A DNA stretch of 62,857 nt from Alphaproteobacteria bacterium (GCA_030429105.1 JAUIDE010000010.1:1-62857), one strand, 5' to 3'. Shown: positions 35,514 to 45,490, counted from the stretch's first letter. Numbers and translations: made by a program. The notes: a model not told the origin generated them from the letters alone.

Positions 35514-36414
35514 AGTTGATGCGGCGGACCAGCCCGCGCTCCACCGCAAGCTCCCGCATCTTGCGCTGGAGCTTCTCGAAGGCGCGGACCTCGATCTGGC
35601 GGATGCGCTCCCGGCTCACGCCGTATTCGGAGGAAAGGTCCTCCAGCGTCACCGGGTTGTCCTTCAGCCGCCGCTCGGTGAGGATGTGCCGCTCGCGCTC
35701 GTTGAGCGCGGCCATCGCCTCGATCAGAAGCTCGCGCCGGCCCTCCATCTCGTCCTGCTCGGCGTATTCGGCGGCATGGTCGCCCTCGTCGGTCAGCCAG
35801 TCCTGCCATTCCGCCGCGCCCTCGCCTTCCGACCCGCCGAGCGGGGCGTTGAGCGAGGCGTCGCCGCCGCCGGACATGCGGCGGTTCATGGAGACGACCT
35901 CCTCCTCCGTCACGTTCAGCTGGGTCGCGATCTTTTCCACATGTTCGGGGCGAAGGTCCCCCTCCTCCAGCGCGCCGATCTTGTTCTTCGCCTTGCGGAG
36001 GTTGAAGAAGAGCTTCTTCTGCCCCGCCGTCGTGCCCATCTTCACGAGGGACCAGGAGCGCAGGATGTATTCCTGGATCGAGGCGCGGATCCACCACATC
36101 GCGTAGGTGGCGAGGCGGAAGCCCTTTTCCGGGTCGAAGCGCTTCACGGCCTGCATCAGCCCGACATTGGCCTCGGAGACGACCTCCGCCGTCGGCAGGC
36201 CGTAGCCGCGATAGCCCATGGCGATCTTCGCCGCGAGACGGAGATGGGAGGTGACGAGGCGGTGCGCGGCCTCCTTGTCCTCATGGTCCACCCAGGCCTT
36301 CGCGAGCATGTACTCCTCTTCCGGCTCCAGCATCGGGAATTTCCGGATTTCGGTCAGATACCGGCTGAGGCCGGCCTCGGGGCTCGGGGCGGGCAGGTTG
36401 GCGTAGGTCGACAT
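35512..36414 (-). CDS. rpoH: RNA polymerase sigma-32 (heat shock) factor
   Basis: 300 residues. Region 2 with the -10 recognition helices (FRLATYAMWWIRASIQEYIL, near residue 100) and region 4.2 (LEDLSSEYGVSRERIRQIEVRAFEKLQRKM, near 262) are typical. The RpoH box QKKLFFNLR (near residue 131), which separates RpoH from other sigma-70 proteins, is present. It directs core RNA polymerase to heat-shock promoters. The start has GAGGAGGGA upstream. A heat-shock-type promoter lies just in front (36452-36480), suggesting autoregulation. rluD is 81 bases upstream on the same strand. Confidence 0.95.
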   Translation of the reverse strand: MSTYANLPAPSPEAGLSRYLTEIRKFPMLEPEEEYMLAKAWVDHEDKEAAHRLVTSHLRLAAKIAMGYRGYGLPTAEVVSEANVGLMQAVKRFDPEKGFRLATYAMWWIRASIQEYILRSWSLVKMGTTAGQKKLFFNLRKAKNKIGALEEGDLRPEHVEKIATQLNVTEEEVVSMNRRMSGGGDASLNAPLGGSEGEGAAEWQDWLTDEGDHAAEYAEQDEMEGRRELLIEAMAALNERERHILTERRLKDNPVTLEDLSSEYGVSRERIRQIEVRAFEKLQRKMRELAVERGLVRRIN

Positions 36415-36451
36415 CTTCCCTCCTCTGGGCGGTCGGAACCGCGAAGTTTGG

Positions 36452-36480
36452 ACTTGGGGGGCGTCTCCCCCGGTTTCAAG
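36452..36480 (-). promoter_or_regulatory. Heat-shock (sigma-32-type) promoter candidate for rpoH
   Basis: On the minus strand, CTTGAAA (36480-36474) and CCCCAAGT (36459-36452) are separated by 14 bases, close to the CTTGAAA-N13-14-CCCCATnT pattern of RpoH promoters. Transcription would begin about 30 bases before the rpoH ATG. This is unusual only in that it implies RpoH transcribes its own gene. Confidence 0.5.
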
Positions 36481-36495
36481 CTGAACCGTTTTCCC

Positions 36496-37500
36496 TCACG
36501 TTTCGTTCATTTCTACGAGACAGGCGCGAAAATCCGGCGGCGGCTCCGAGGCGAAATCGAGGCTTTCGCCGGTGACCGGATGGCGGAAGCCGAGCCGCGC
36601 GGCGTGGAGCATCTGCCGCGCGGCTCCGCCGGCGTTTCCGTAGACCGGATCGCCGAGCAGCGGATGGCCGAGATGGGTCATGTGAACGCGGATCTGATGC
36701 GTCCGCCCCGTTTCCAGCCGGCAGCGGAGGAGCGCGGATCGGGCGAAGGCCTGCTCGACGCGGAAGCGGGTGACGGCGCGGCGCCCCTCCCCCTTCGTCA
36801 CCGCCATCTTCTTCCGGTCCGACCGGTGGCGGCCGATCAGGCTCTCGAACCGGAACCAGGGCGGATCGAGGCTGAGGCCCGGCTGGCCCATCAGCCGCGG
36901 GTCCGCCCGGTCAGGAACGCCGCGGCAGAGCGCGAGATATTCGCGGTCGAGGTCATGGGCGGCGAAGAGCCGGGCGAGGCCCTGATGCGCGGCGTCCGAC
37001 TTCGCCGCGACGATGAGGCCCGACGTGTCCTTGTCGATCCGGTGGACGATGCCGGGGCGGCGCACGCCGCCGACGCCTGAGAGGCTTTCCCCGCAATGAT
37101 GAAGGAGGGCGTTGACGAGCGTGCCCCGCTCCGCCCCCGGCGCCGGGTGGACGACCATGCCGGCGGGCTTGTCCACCACGATGAGGTCCGCATCCTCATG
37201 CACCACGACGAGCGGGATCGCCTCCGGCTCAGGCTCCGCCGCCTCCGGCTCGGGCGGAAGCAGGAGATAGTCCGCCCCCGGCTTGACTTTGGCGCGGGGG
37301 TCGCTGACCGTCTCGCCGCCGAGCGAGAGCGCGCCGGCCCGGATCAGCGCGGCGAGGCGGGAGCGGCTGAGCCCTTCGGGCAGGACATCCGCCAGCGCCC
37401 GGTCGAGCCGGAGGCCGGCAGAATCCGGCGGGGCGCGGAGGAGCAGGGGCTCCGGCCCCTCCTCCCCGTCAACGCCGTCCTTCGCGGAGTCGCCGTCCAT
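36496..37500 (-). CDS. RluA/RluD-family pseudouridine synthase
   Basis: 334 residues from the ATG at 37500. An S4 RNA-binding domain (about 33-95, RLDRALADVLPEGLSRSRLAALI) precedes the synthase domain with the catalytic aspartate in GIVHRIDKDTSGLIV (near residue 165) and the downstream RLETGRTHQIRVHM. The family isomerises uridines in 23S rRNA (1911/1915/1917) or tRNA; which one is not decidable, though S4 plus this length fits RluD. Its start codon overlaps that of the divergent membrane-protein gene in the tetramer CATG. Confidence 0.9.
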   Translation of the reverse strand: MDGDSAKDGVDGEEGPEPLLLRAPPDSAGLRLDRALADVLPEGLSRSRLAALIRAGALSLGGETVSDPRAKVKPGADYLLLPPEPEAAEPEPEAIPLVVVHEDADLIVVDKPAGMVVHPAPGAERGTLVNALLHHCGESLSGVGGVRRPGIVHRIDKDTSGLIVAAKSDAAHQGLARLFAAHDLDREYLALCRGVPDRADPRLMGQPGLSLDPPWFRFESLIGRHRSDRKKMAVTKGEGRRAVTRFRVEQAFARSALLRCRLETGRTHQIRVHMTHLGHPLLGDPVYGNAGGAARQMLHAARLGFRHPVTGESLDFASEPPPDFRACLVEMNET

Positions 37501-37855
37501 GCAGTCCACCCCTCCCGAAAGCGAGCCCGGCGCCCTGGCGGAGCCGCCCGGCTTTCGGCGCCTCCGCCTGATGGTCACGGCGCTGACCGCGACGCTCACC
37601 ATCGGCATCATCGTCATCGCGGCGACGCTTGTCATCCGCATCCTGATGGAGGAGGGGCCGCGCCCGCTCTCCGCCCCGGTCGCCGCCGAGGTGACGGCGC
37701 CGGAGGGCGAGGAGATCGTCGCCGTCGGCGCAGGCCCCGGCGCGCTCTCCCTCCTGACGCGGGACGCGGGGGGCGCGGAGCGGCTCCGGACCTATCACCC
37801 GGAGACGGGCGCGGAGATCGGCGTCACGCTGATCCGGCGGACGCCGGGCGGGTGA
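37499..37855 (+). CDS. DUF6476-like single-pass membrane protein
   Basis: 118 residues. About 20 polar N-terminal residues, one membrane helix (MVTALTATLTIGIIVIAATLVI, near 25-46), and a soluble tail with an EIVAVGAGPGALSLLTRDAGG segment that looks like a small beta-domain. Its divergent position next to an RluD gene is the arrangement I associate with DUF6476 proteins in Rhodobacterales. Function unknown. The ATG lies at 37499-37501, sharing two bases with the rluD start on the other strand. Confidence 0.7.
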   Translation: MQSTPPESEPGALAEPPGFRRLRLMVTALTATLTIGIIVIAATLVIRILMEEGPRPLSAPVAAEVTAPEGEEIVAVGAGPGALSLLTRDAGGAERLRTYHPETGAEIGVTLIRRTPGG

Positions 37856-37866
37856 GACCGCCCGGC
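37843..37866. terminator. Perfect 9-bp stem at convergent gene ends
   Basis: GCCGGGCGG (37843-37851) and CCGCCCGGC (37858-37866) with a six-base loop that holds the end of the DUF6476 stop. The RTX gene on the other strand ends nine bases beyond. It is suited to ending both transcripts, but no T-tract is present. Confidence 0.4.
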
Positions 37867-37874
37867 CCGGGCGC

Positions 37875-38930
37875 CTAGAAGATGAAGTCGGAGGCGTCGA
37901 GCTCAGTCACGCTCACGTCGGTCAGAAGGACGCTGCCTCCGAGCGCGCCCGGCGCGATCCTCACGGCGTCCAGCACCGAGCCTTCAACCGGAGTGACGAT
38001 GACGAAGAGCGGCGCGAGCAGCGCGAAGGGATCGTCGCCGAGCTGGTCGAGGTCGAAGGCGCGGAAGTCGATCTTGTCGACGCCGTCCTCGAAATCCCGT
38101 ATCTCCACCGGCGCGGCGAACTGATTGATGACGAAGGTGTCTGCGCCGTCCCCGCCGACGAGAAGATCGCCCAGCCCCCCGGAGCCGCCGCCATCCAGTG
38201 TGTCGTCGCCCTTGCCGCCTTCCAGTCTGTCCTCCCCGCCGCCGCCCGAGAGCAGGTCATTTCCGCCGCCGCCCTTCAGCGTGTCTGCGCCGGCTTCCCC
38301 GAACAGGTTGTCGGAGCCGCCACCTCCGTTCAGGGAGTCGTTCCCGCCGCCGCCGAAGAGACAATCCCCCTGTCCGTTGCCGAAGAGCCGGTCGTTCCCC
38401 TCTCCGCCTAGGAGTATGTCCGAGCCGCCGCGCCCGCGCAGCACGTCGTTTCCGGCGTCGCCTTCGATCACTTCCGCGGCGCGGCCGCCGTTGAGCGTGT
38501 CGTTCCCGGCGCCGCCCATGATCTTCGCGGCGGCCGGCGCGCGCTCCGCCTCGGCGAGGCAGCCGAGGCGGATGGCGTCTGCGTCGGTCGCCTCCCTGTC
38601 GATCACCTTCCCCTCGCCGTCCCGAAGGATGTAGACGTCGGTCCGCGTCTTGACGGTTTCGGTGATCCCGCCGTCCCACCGGATCACGATCTTGTTCGCG
38701 GTCTCCCGCACGGAGAGGATCTCGGCGTCGATCTCACGCGTTTCGAGCTCCAGCGCCTGCGTCTCGGTGACGAGGCGCAGCAGGTCCTCGCCCTGCGCGG
38801 CGATCTGGAAAACGATCTGCGCCAAGGGATCGACGAGCTGAAAAAGCTGCCCGGTGATGATTTCGGTGAAGCCGTCGTCGAAAAGGACGGATTTGCGGTT
38901 ACCCCGCGTATCTGCGCGTGTCGCTGTCAT
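37875..38930 (-). CDS. RTX calcium-binding repeat protein (paralogue A)
   Basis: 351 residues with no signal peptide. An N-terminal non-repeat part (1-135) contains one copy of a short module (residues 100-122: Y-x-L-x-D-x-x-G, then DREATDADAIRL) shared with the next RTX gene. Residues about 139-250 are Asp/Gly-rich nonapeptide repeats (GGxGNDxL). The tail DASDFIF is the same as in paralogue B and close to serralysin-type secretion signals. It should be exported by a type I system and folded by calcium outside. Function unknown; no enzymatic domain is seen. Confidence 0.82.
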   Translation of the reverse strand: MTATRADTRGNRKSVLFDDGFTEIITGQLFQLVDPLAQIVFQIAAQGEDLLRLVTETQALELETREIDAEILSVRETANKIVIRWDGGITETVKTRTDVYILRDGEGKVIDREATDADAIRLGCLAEAERAPAAAKIMGGAGNDTLNGGRAAEVIEGDAGNDVLRGRGGSDILLGGEGNDRLFGNGQGDCLFGGGGNDSLNGGGGSDNLFGEAGADTLKGGGGNDLLSGGGGEDRLEGGKGDDTLDGGGSGGLGDLLVGGDGADTFVINQFAAPVEIRDFEDGVDKIDFRAFDLDQLGDDPFALLAPLFVIVTPVEGSVLDAVRIAPGALGGSVLLTDVSVTELDASDFIF

Positions 38931-39075
38931 CGGTATGTCCCCACAGAAGCCGGGCCATAATCGCCCGGTGGCGTGAAGGGTTTTTCCGAATCACTCGACG
39001 GTCAAGAAAATTTTCATCGAAACGAATGCGCCGGCCGCCACGAGGGCGACCGGCGGATGGATTGAACGCCCGAGG
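38931..39075. other. Gap between the two RTX genes
   Basis: 145 bases on the minus-strand path from paralogue B to paralogue A. A nine-bp stem with one wobble (CCGGTCGCC/GGCGGCCGG) sits shortly after the B stop, followed by AT-rich sequence including TTGACC, which could be a weak -35 for paralogue A. No clear -10. Confidence 0.35.
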
Positions 39076-40446
39076 TCAGAAGATGAAGTCAGAAGCGTCG
39101 AGATCGTCGAGGTCGAAGCGCTGGAGGCGGATCGTGTCTCCGCCGCCGAAGTCGATCACGACGTCGAAGCGGACCTGCTCGGCGACGATGTCGTCGAACC
39201 CCGTCAGCCCGAAGGCGGAGACATCCATCACGTCCACGCCGTCCTGGAAGCCGCTCACCCGTTCCGCCGCTCCGTCCACGGTGAAGATGAGCGTGTCGGC
39301 GCCGGTTCCGCCGTTATAACGGTCCTCGCCCTCGCCCCCGTCCAGCGTGTCGTCGCCGGAGCCGCCCGCGAGCCGGTCGTTCCCGGCGTCGCCATTGAGG
39401 ATGTCGTTCCCGGAGCCGCCCTTGGCGCGGTCGTTCCCGTCGCCGCCGCTCAGGGTGTCATCGCCGGAATTGCCGATCACCCGGTCGTTGCCGTCGCCGC
39501 CGAAGATCTCGTCATTGCCGCCCTCGCCCTTCAGGCGGTCGTTCCCGCTTTCTCCGAAGAGGTCGTCGTCGCCTTCGCCGCCGCGGGCGCGGTCATTGCC
39601 CTCGCCGCCGAAGATCGTGTCTTCGCCCGCGCCGCCGCGCAGATCGTCCCGGTCGTCGCCGCCGAAGAGCGAGTCGTCGCCGTCCTCGCCGCGCAGACGG
39701 TCCCGCCCGGCGCCGCCGTCGAGCGTGTCGTCGTCGTCGGAGCCGTCCAGACGGTCCCGGCGGTCGGAGCCGGTGCGGTCATGCCCGGGCCGCCCGCTCT
39801 CGCTGCGGTCGTCATCGCCGCGGTCGTCATCGCCGCGGTCGTCACGATCGTCTCCGCCCCGGTCGTCGTCGCCCCGGTCATCCTCGCTACGGTCGTCGTC
39901 ATCCTCGCGGCGGTCGTCGTCATCCTCGCGGCGGTCGTCGTCATCCTCGCGGCGGTCGTCGTCATCCTCGCGGCGGTCGTCGTCATCCCGGTCGTCGTCG
40001 CTGCGATCGTCGTCGCTGCGGTCGTCTTCCCGGTCATCCGCCCCGCCGACGAAGGAGAGGCCGAACTGCGCCGCGGCGGCTTCGAGCCGCGCGAAGTCCT
40101 CCGCCGTCGCTTCGCGGTCGACGATGGTGCGTCCGGCATCGTCCTTTCGCTTGTAGCGGTTTTCGTCGATCTCCTCCTCGGCGCCGCCGCGATACTCGAC
40201 CTCGATCTCGTCGCGCTCGATCTCGACTTCCCGGACAGGCGCGGAGATCGGGCCGAGCGAGGCCTCGAACTCGGCCGCCGCGGCGAAGAAGCGCGCGCGA
40301 TCCTCCTCGGCGGCCTCCCGCGTCTCGACGATGGCGCCGGATGCGTCGAAGAGCGTGTAGACGCCGTTGCGGATCGTCTCCCGGCTCAAGTCGTCCGAGA
40401 CGAGCGCAAGCGAGTCGCCGAAGACGTCAACCCTGATGATGGCCAT
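39076..40446 (-). CDS. RTX calcium-binding repeat protein with Asp/Arg-rich low-complexity linker (paralogue B)
   Basis: 456 residues, no signal peptide. N-terminal part: two copies of a 31-residue module (30-60 and 98-128) that align without gaps and share 15 residues. Residues about 137-235 are almost only Asp, Arg, Glu, Ser and Gly, including RREDDDD heptads encoded by perfect 21-bp tandem repeats. Residues about 236-400 are RTX nonapeptides, and the C-terminus is DASDFIF. It is probably secreted by a type I system. AAAGGA seven bases upstream supports the start. Function unknown. Confidence 0.82.
   Translation of the reverse strand: MAIIRVDVFGDSLALVSDDLSRETIRNGVYTLFDASGAIVETREAAEEDRARFFAAAAEFEASLGPISAPVREVEIERDEIEVEYRGGAEEEIDENRYKRKDDAGRTIVDREATAEDFARLEAAAAQFGLSFVGGADDREDDRSDDDRSDDDRDDDDRREDDDDRREDDDDRREDDDDRREDDDDRSEDDRGDDDRGGDDRDDRGDDDRGDDDRSESGRPGHDRTGSDRRDRLDGSDDDDTLDGGAGRDRLRGEDGDDSLFGGDDRDDLRGGAGEDTIFGGEGNDRARGGEGDDDLFGESGNDRLKGEGGNDEIFGGDGNDRVIGNSGDDTLSGGDGNDRAKGGSGNDILNGDAGNDRLAGGSGDDTLDGGEGEDRYNGGTGADTLIFTVDGAAERVSGFQDGVDVMDVSAFGLTGFDDIVAEQVRFDVVIDFGGGDTIRLQRFDLDDLDASDFIF
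39891..39989. repeat. Perfect 21-bp tandem repeats, four full units plus a partial
   Basis: Units begin at 39891, 39912, 39933 and 39954, each 21 bases and identical, with a partial fifth. They lie in frame in RTX paralogue B, so each adds seven residues (RREDDDD). Surrounding sequence is degenerate versions of the same Asp/Arg pattern. Perfect identity suggests recent slippage and possible length variation. Confidence 0.85.
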
Positions 40447-40556
40447 TGTTCCAGTCCTTTTGCTTCACAGGCGCGATGCGCCACACGGAAGGAAAACGCG
40501 CCGCCTCCGCCCCTATTCCCCGCTCCGTCGTAATTTTGAGTCTGTTAACATTTCCC

Positions 40557-41228
40557 TCACGGCGACCAATGGATTTCCGCCGCCCGCGCCGCGCGGAGGA
40601 CCGCCGAGACAGGCGCGGCGAGCCCGTCCGCCGTCTCCATCGCCTGCGCCAGGGCGGCGCGCTTCGCCTCGCTTCGGATCAGGAGAACGAGCCTGCCCGC
40701 CCCGGCGAGCGGCGGCAGCGTGAGCGTCAGCCGCGGCTCCGGAGCCCCCGGCGCGCGGATCGCCATGACGGCGGGCGCATCGGCGGCGAGCGCGGCGGGA
40801 AGCGCCTCGGCGCCGGGGAAGAGGGAGGCGCAGTGCATGTCCTCCCCCATGCCGATCACGGCGAGGTCGAGCGGGAGGAGCGGGGCGAGTTCGGTGGAGA
40901 GCCGCGGCGCGGCCTCTTCCGGCCCCTCCCCCGCGCGCCAGAAGGGGAGGATGCGGGCGCACGGCATCGCGCGGCGGATCATCCCCTCGTTCGAGCGGTC
41001 GTCCCCGGGCGGGACCCAGCGCTCGTCGCCGGGCAGGACGGTCACGCGCGCCCAGTCGAGCGGCTCCGCCGCGAGCGCGGCGAGGAAGGCGGCGGGCGTC
41101 GATCCGCCGGGCGCGGCGAAGAGCGCGCGGCCGCGGGCGGCGAGGGCGGCGCAGAGCGTCTCCGCCGCTTCCCGCGCCAGCTCCGCGGCGAGGGCGGCGC
41201 CGCTTTCATGCGCGTGGAAAGCGATCAT
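40557..41228 (-). CDS. pgl: 6-Phosphogluconolactonase
   Basis: 223 residues. The family features are an early APGGSTPAAFLAALA (near residue 40), the WARVTVLPGDERWVPPGDDRSNEGMIRRAM stretch near 60-90 with the catalytic region, and IGMGEDMHCASLFPGAEALPAA near 130. It hydrolyses 6-phosphogluconolactone in the oxidative pentose phosphate or Entner-Doudoroff route. The ATG overlaps the zwf stop (ATGA), so the two are co-translated. Confidence 0.92.
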   Translation of the reverse strand: MIAFHAHESGAALAAELAREAAETLCAALAARGRALFAAPGGSTPAAFLAALAAEPLDWARVTVLPGDERWVPPGDDRSNEGMIRRAMPCARILPFWRAGEGPEEAAPRLSTELAPLLPLDLAVIGMGEDMHCASLFPGAEALPAALAADAPAVMAIRAPGAPEPRLTLTLPPLAGAGRLVLLIRSEAKRAALAQAMETADGLAAPVSAVLRAARAAEIHWSP

Positions 41229-42694
41229 GCGATCTCGCGCCAGCGCCGGCCGTCCCGATGCATCAGGATATGGCTCTCCATCGGCCCCTCCCCGCCCGGC
41301 TGATAGGGGCAGGGCGCGGCGCGGCCCTTCTCGAAGGCGGCGATGATGGGGTCGATCCAGGACCAGGCGGCCTCCACCTCGTCCCCCCGCATGAAGAGCG
41401 TCTGGTCGCCGCGGATCACGTCCATCAGCAGGCGCTCATAGGCGTCCGGCATCCGAAAGCCGGCGCCCACCGCCGCGCCGAAGGACATGTCCAGCGGGGC
41501 GGAGACGATGCGCATGCCCCCCGGCCCCGGCTCCTTGATGTTGAGCCGGAGCTCGATCCCCTCGTTCGGCTGGAGCGTGATGACGAGGACATTGCCGCGG
41601 AGCGCGCCCGCCGCATCGCCGAAGATCGAATGCGGCGCGTCGCGGAAGCGGATGGCGATTTCGGTGTGCCGCGCCTTCAGCCGCTTGCCGGAGCGGATGT
41701 AGAAGGGCGTCCCGGCCCAGCGCCAGTTGTCCACCCCGATCTTGATGGCGATGAAGCATTCCGTGGCGCTCTCCGGGTCCCCCGCCTCCTCGCGGTAGGA
41801 AGGGCCCTCCGGCCCGGCGGAATACTGGCCGCGGACGATCTCGCTATCGACCGCCGCGCCGTCGATGGGGCGGAGCGCCTTCAGCACCTTCAGCTTCTCG
41901 TCCCGCACCGCGTCCGGGTCGAAATGCGAGGGGGGCTCCATCGCGGTGAGGCAGAGGAGCTGGAGGAGGTGGTTCTGCACCATGTCGCGGATCGCGCCGT
42001 TCTTGTCATAGTAGCCGCCGCGGGCGCCGACGCCGACCGTCTCCGCCGCCGTGATCTGCACATGGTCGATATGGTGGGCGTTCCAGAGCGGCTCGAAGAG
42101 GGCGTTGGCGAAGCGGAGCGCCATCAGGTTCTGCACCGTCTCCTTCCCGAGATAATGGTCGATGCGGTAGATCTGATGCTCGTCAAAGGTCGCCGCGAGC
42201 TGGTCGTTCAGCGCCCGCGCGCTGGCGAGATCGCGGCCGAGCGGCTTCTCCACCACCACGCGGGTGAGCGGCGTGACGAGCCGGGCCTTGCCGAGGCGGG
42301 AGCAGATCGGCCCGAAAATCTGCGGCGCGACGGAAAGGTAGAAGGCGCGGGGCCGCCCATCCCGCCCCTTGAGCTTGCGGCCGAGCGCGGGCCAGCCCCC
42401 CTCCCCTTCCGCGTCGATCTGCTGATAGTCCAGCATCTCGAGGAAGGCGGCGACCTTCTCCTCCGGCCGGTATTCGGGCGCGACGAATTCCTCCAGAGCC
42501 TCGCGCGCGAAACGGCGGAAGCCCGCCCGGTCCAGCGCGGCGCGGGCGGCGCCGATGATGAGCGCGCCCGAAGGCGCCTGCCCTGCGGCGAAGCGGTGGA
42601 AGAGGCCGGGCAGCAGCTTCCGGCGGGAGAGGTCTCCCGTCCCGCCGAAGACGACGAGGTCGAATTCCTCGACCGGAACGACGATCGCGGCCAT
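41225..42694 (-). CDS. zwf: Glucose-6-phosphate 1-dehydrogenase
   Basis: 489 residues, the usual length. NADP-binding [15 protein letters not shown] (near residue 18), the active-site [14 protein letters not shown] (near 175) and the C-terminal substrate domain are all clear. It oxidises glucose 6-phosphate. The ATG at 42694 is chosen for GGGAG six bases upstream and its fit to the family start; longer in-frame starts lie in the gap before the DMT gene. First gene of the zwf-pgl unit; edd and eda are not in view. Confidence 0.94.
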   Translation of the reverse strand: MAAIVVPVEEFDLVVFGGTGDLSRRKLLPGLFHRFAAGQAPSGALIIGAARAALDRAGFRRFAREALEEFVAPEYRPEEKVAAFLEMLDYQQIDAEGEGGWPALGRKLKGRDGRPRAFYLSVAPQIFGPICSRLGKARLVTPLTRVVVEKPLGRDLASARALNDQLAATFDEHQIYRIDHYLGKETVQNLMALRFANALFEPLWNAHHIDHVQITAAETVGVGARGGYYDKNGAIRDMVQNHLLQLLCLTAMEPPSHFDPDAVRDEKLKVLKALRPIDGAAVDSEIVRGQYSAGPEGPSYREEAGDPESATECFIAIKIGVDNWRWAGTPFYIRSGKRLKARHTEIAIRFRDAPHSIFGDAAGALRGNVLVITLQPNEGIELRLNIKEPGPGGMRIVSAPLDMSFGAAVGAGFRMPDAYERLLMDVIRGDQTLFMRGDEVEAAWSWIDPIIAAFEKGRAAPCPYQPGGEGPMESHILMHRDGRRWREIA

Positions 42695-42774
42695 GCGGCG
42701 CTCCCACGCTTCGCGGCCCATGCTGCGACCGCGAGGGAAGGCTAATGCGGGCGGGCGGGCGGCGCCAGCTTCCT

Positions 42775-43644
42775 TCAGCGGCGGAGGATCATGTCCTTCG
42801 CGGCGATCAGGGCGCCGAAGGTGATGAGGAGGCAGGCGAGCGCCAGCGTCCACGTCGCCGCAGCGCGCCCGGCGGCGACGAGGACGAGCGTGGAGAGGAG
42901 CGGCGCGGCGTAGGCGGCGGCGCCGAGCGTCTGGATGTCCCCCCGCTTCACCCCCCGGTCCCAGAGGTAGAAGGCGAGGCCGACCGGCCCGGCGCCGAGC
43001 CCGATCACGGCGAGCCATTCGCCGGCGCCGGCGGGCCAGACCGTCTCCTCCAGCGCGAGATGCGCGAGGAGGGAGAGCGCGGCGGTCGCGAGGCAGAAGC
43101 CGGCCACCGCATCGGTCGGCGCGGTCGCGAAGCGGCGGGAGAGGACGGAATAGCCCGACCAGACGAAGGCCGCCGCGAAGGCGAGCGCATAGCCCGCAGC
43201 GTATTCCGCGCGGAACGCCACCGCGCCGCCCCCCGTCACGATCAGCGCGGCGCCGACGAAGCCGAGGAGCGCGCCGAGAAGATGATGCGCGCGGAGCCGC
43301 CCGCCCGGCCCGAGCGCGGCGAAGAGCACGATGAGAAGCGGCCAGAGATAGGCGATGAGGCTCGCCTCGACAGGCGGCGCGGCGCGGAGCGCCGAGAAAT
43401 AGAGAAAATGATAGCCGAAAAGCCCCCCGACCCCGACCGCCCAGACGGCGAGCGGCTGCCGGAGCGCCCGCGCCGCGCCGGGCCGGAAGAGCCAACTGAC
43501 GGCCCCGATGGCGCCGCCGATGGCGAAGCAGAGCGCGTTGAGGAGGAGCGGCGGCACGGCGCCGGAGGCGGCCGTCATCAGCGCGAGCGTCGCCCAGAGG
43601 AGGACGGCGCCGAAGCCGACGAGTGTGGCGGCGCCGCGGGTCAC
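42775..43644 (-). CDS. EamA/DMT family exporter (YddG-like)
   Basis: 289 residues, ten predicted membrane helices as two EamA halves. The family pattern is seen in FLYFSALRAAPPVEASLIAYLWPLLIVLFAAL (near residue 80-111) and GLAFYLWDRGVKRGD (near 222), both typical of YddG-like amino-acid exporters. GTG start with GGAG six bases upstream. It lies upstream of zwf on the same strand, with an 80-base gap, so co-transcription is possible but not shown. Substrate unproven. Confidence 0.85.
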   Translation of the reverse strand: MTRGAATLVGFGAVLLWATLALMTAASGAVPPLLLNALCFAIGGAIGAVSWLFRPGAARALRQPLAVWAVGVGGLFGYHFLYFSALRAAPPVEASLIAYLWPLLIVLFAALGPGGRLRAHHLLGALLGFVGAALIVTGGGAVAFRAEYAAGYALAFAAAFVWSGYSVLSRRFATAPTDAVAGFCLATAALSLLAHLALEETVWPAGAGEWLAVIGLGAGPVGLAFYLWDRGVKRGDIQTLGAAAYAAPLLSTLVLVAAGRAAATWTLALACLLITFGALIAAKDMILRR

Positions 43645-43737
43645 CCTTCGCTCCGCGAATCCGCCCGAACCGCCATGATCGCCCCTCGCCTCGCCGCTCG
43701 GGCGCGCCTAGCAGAGCGCGCGCGGCGGCGGAAGGGC

Positions 43738-43995
43738 TCAGTCGTCCCGCTCGCGCCGGATCACGGCGAAGTCGCCCGGGGCGAGCCGCAGCTCCCAGAC
43801 GCCGCCGTCATTGTGGCGCGCCTCGTCGACGTTCCAGTTCCCCTCGCGATCGACTTCGATCTCTTCCCAGGAGACGTAGCCCTGCGCGGCGAGCGCGGAG
43901 ACGAGGGCGGCCCAGTCCGCCGCGGGGGCGCCGCGCCCGGCAAGGGCGGGGGCCGCCAGAGCGGCGAGGAGAGCGGCGACGAGAACGGGTTTCAT
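43738..43995 (-). CDS. Small secreted PepSY-like protein
   Basis: 85 residues: a Sec signal peptide (1 to about 19, ALA), then a short domain with a pattern like a PepSY fold (WAALVSALAAQGYVSWEEIEVDREGNWNVDEARHNDGGVWELRLAPGDFAVI visible over residues 27-79), where an early helix and a beta-meander are expected. PepSY domains often inhibit or bind proteases. Assignment to PepSY is by appearance. AGGAAGG upstream supports the start. Confidence 0.6.
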   Translation of the reverse strand: MKPVLVAALLAALAAPALAGRGAPAADWAALVSALAAQGYVSWEEIEVDREGNWNVDEARHNDGGVWELRLAPGDFAVIRRERDD

Positions 43996-44166
43996 GCGAT
44001 CGGCCTTCCTGTCTTTCTTCGACTTGCGGCGCAGCGTCGCCGCTTCCGGAAGATAGGCGGAGAGGCCTCCGTTTGAACCCCCGGGACGCGAAGCCTGAAG
44101 GCGGTTGGCGAACGAAAAAGGGCGGCGCAGCCATCGCCGCGCCGCCCCCCAAGAAGACCGCCGGGG

Positions 44167-45490
<1,324 letters not shown>

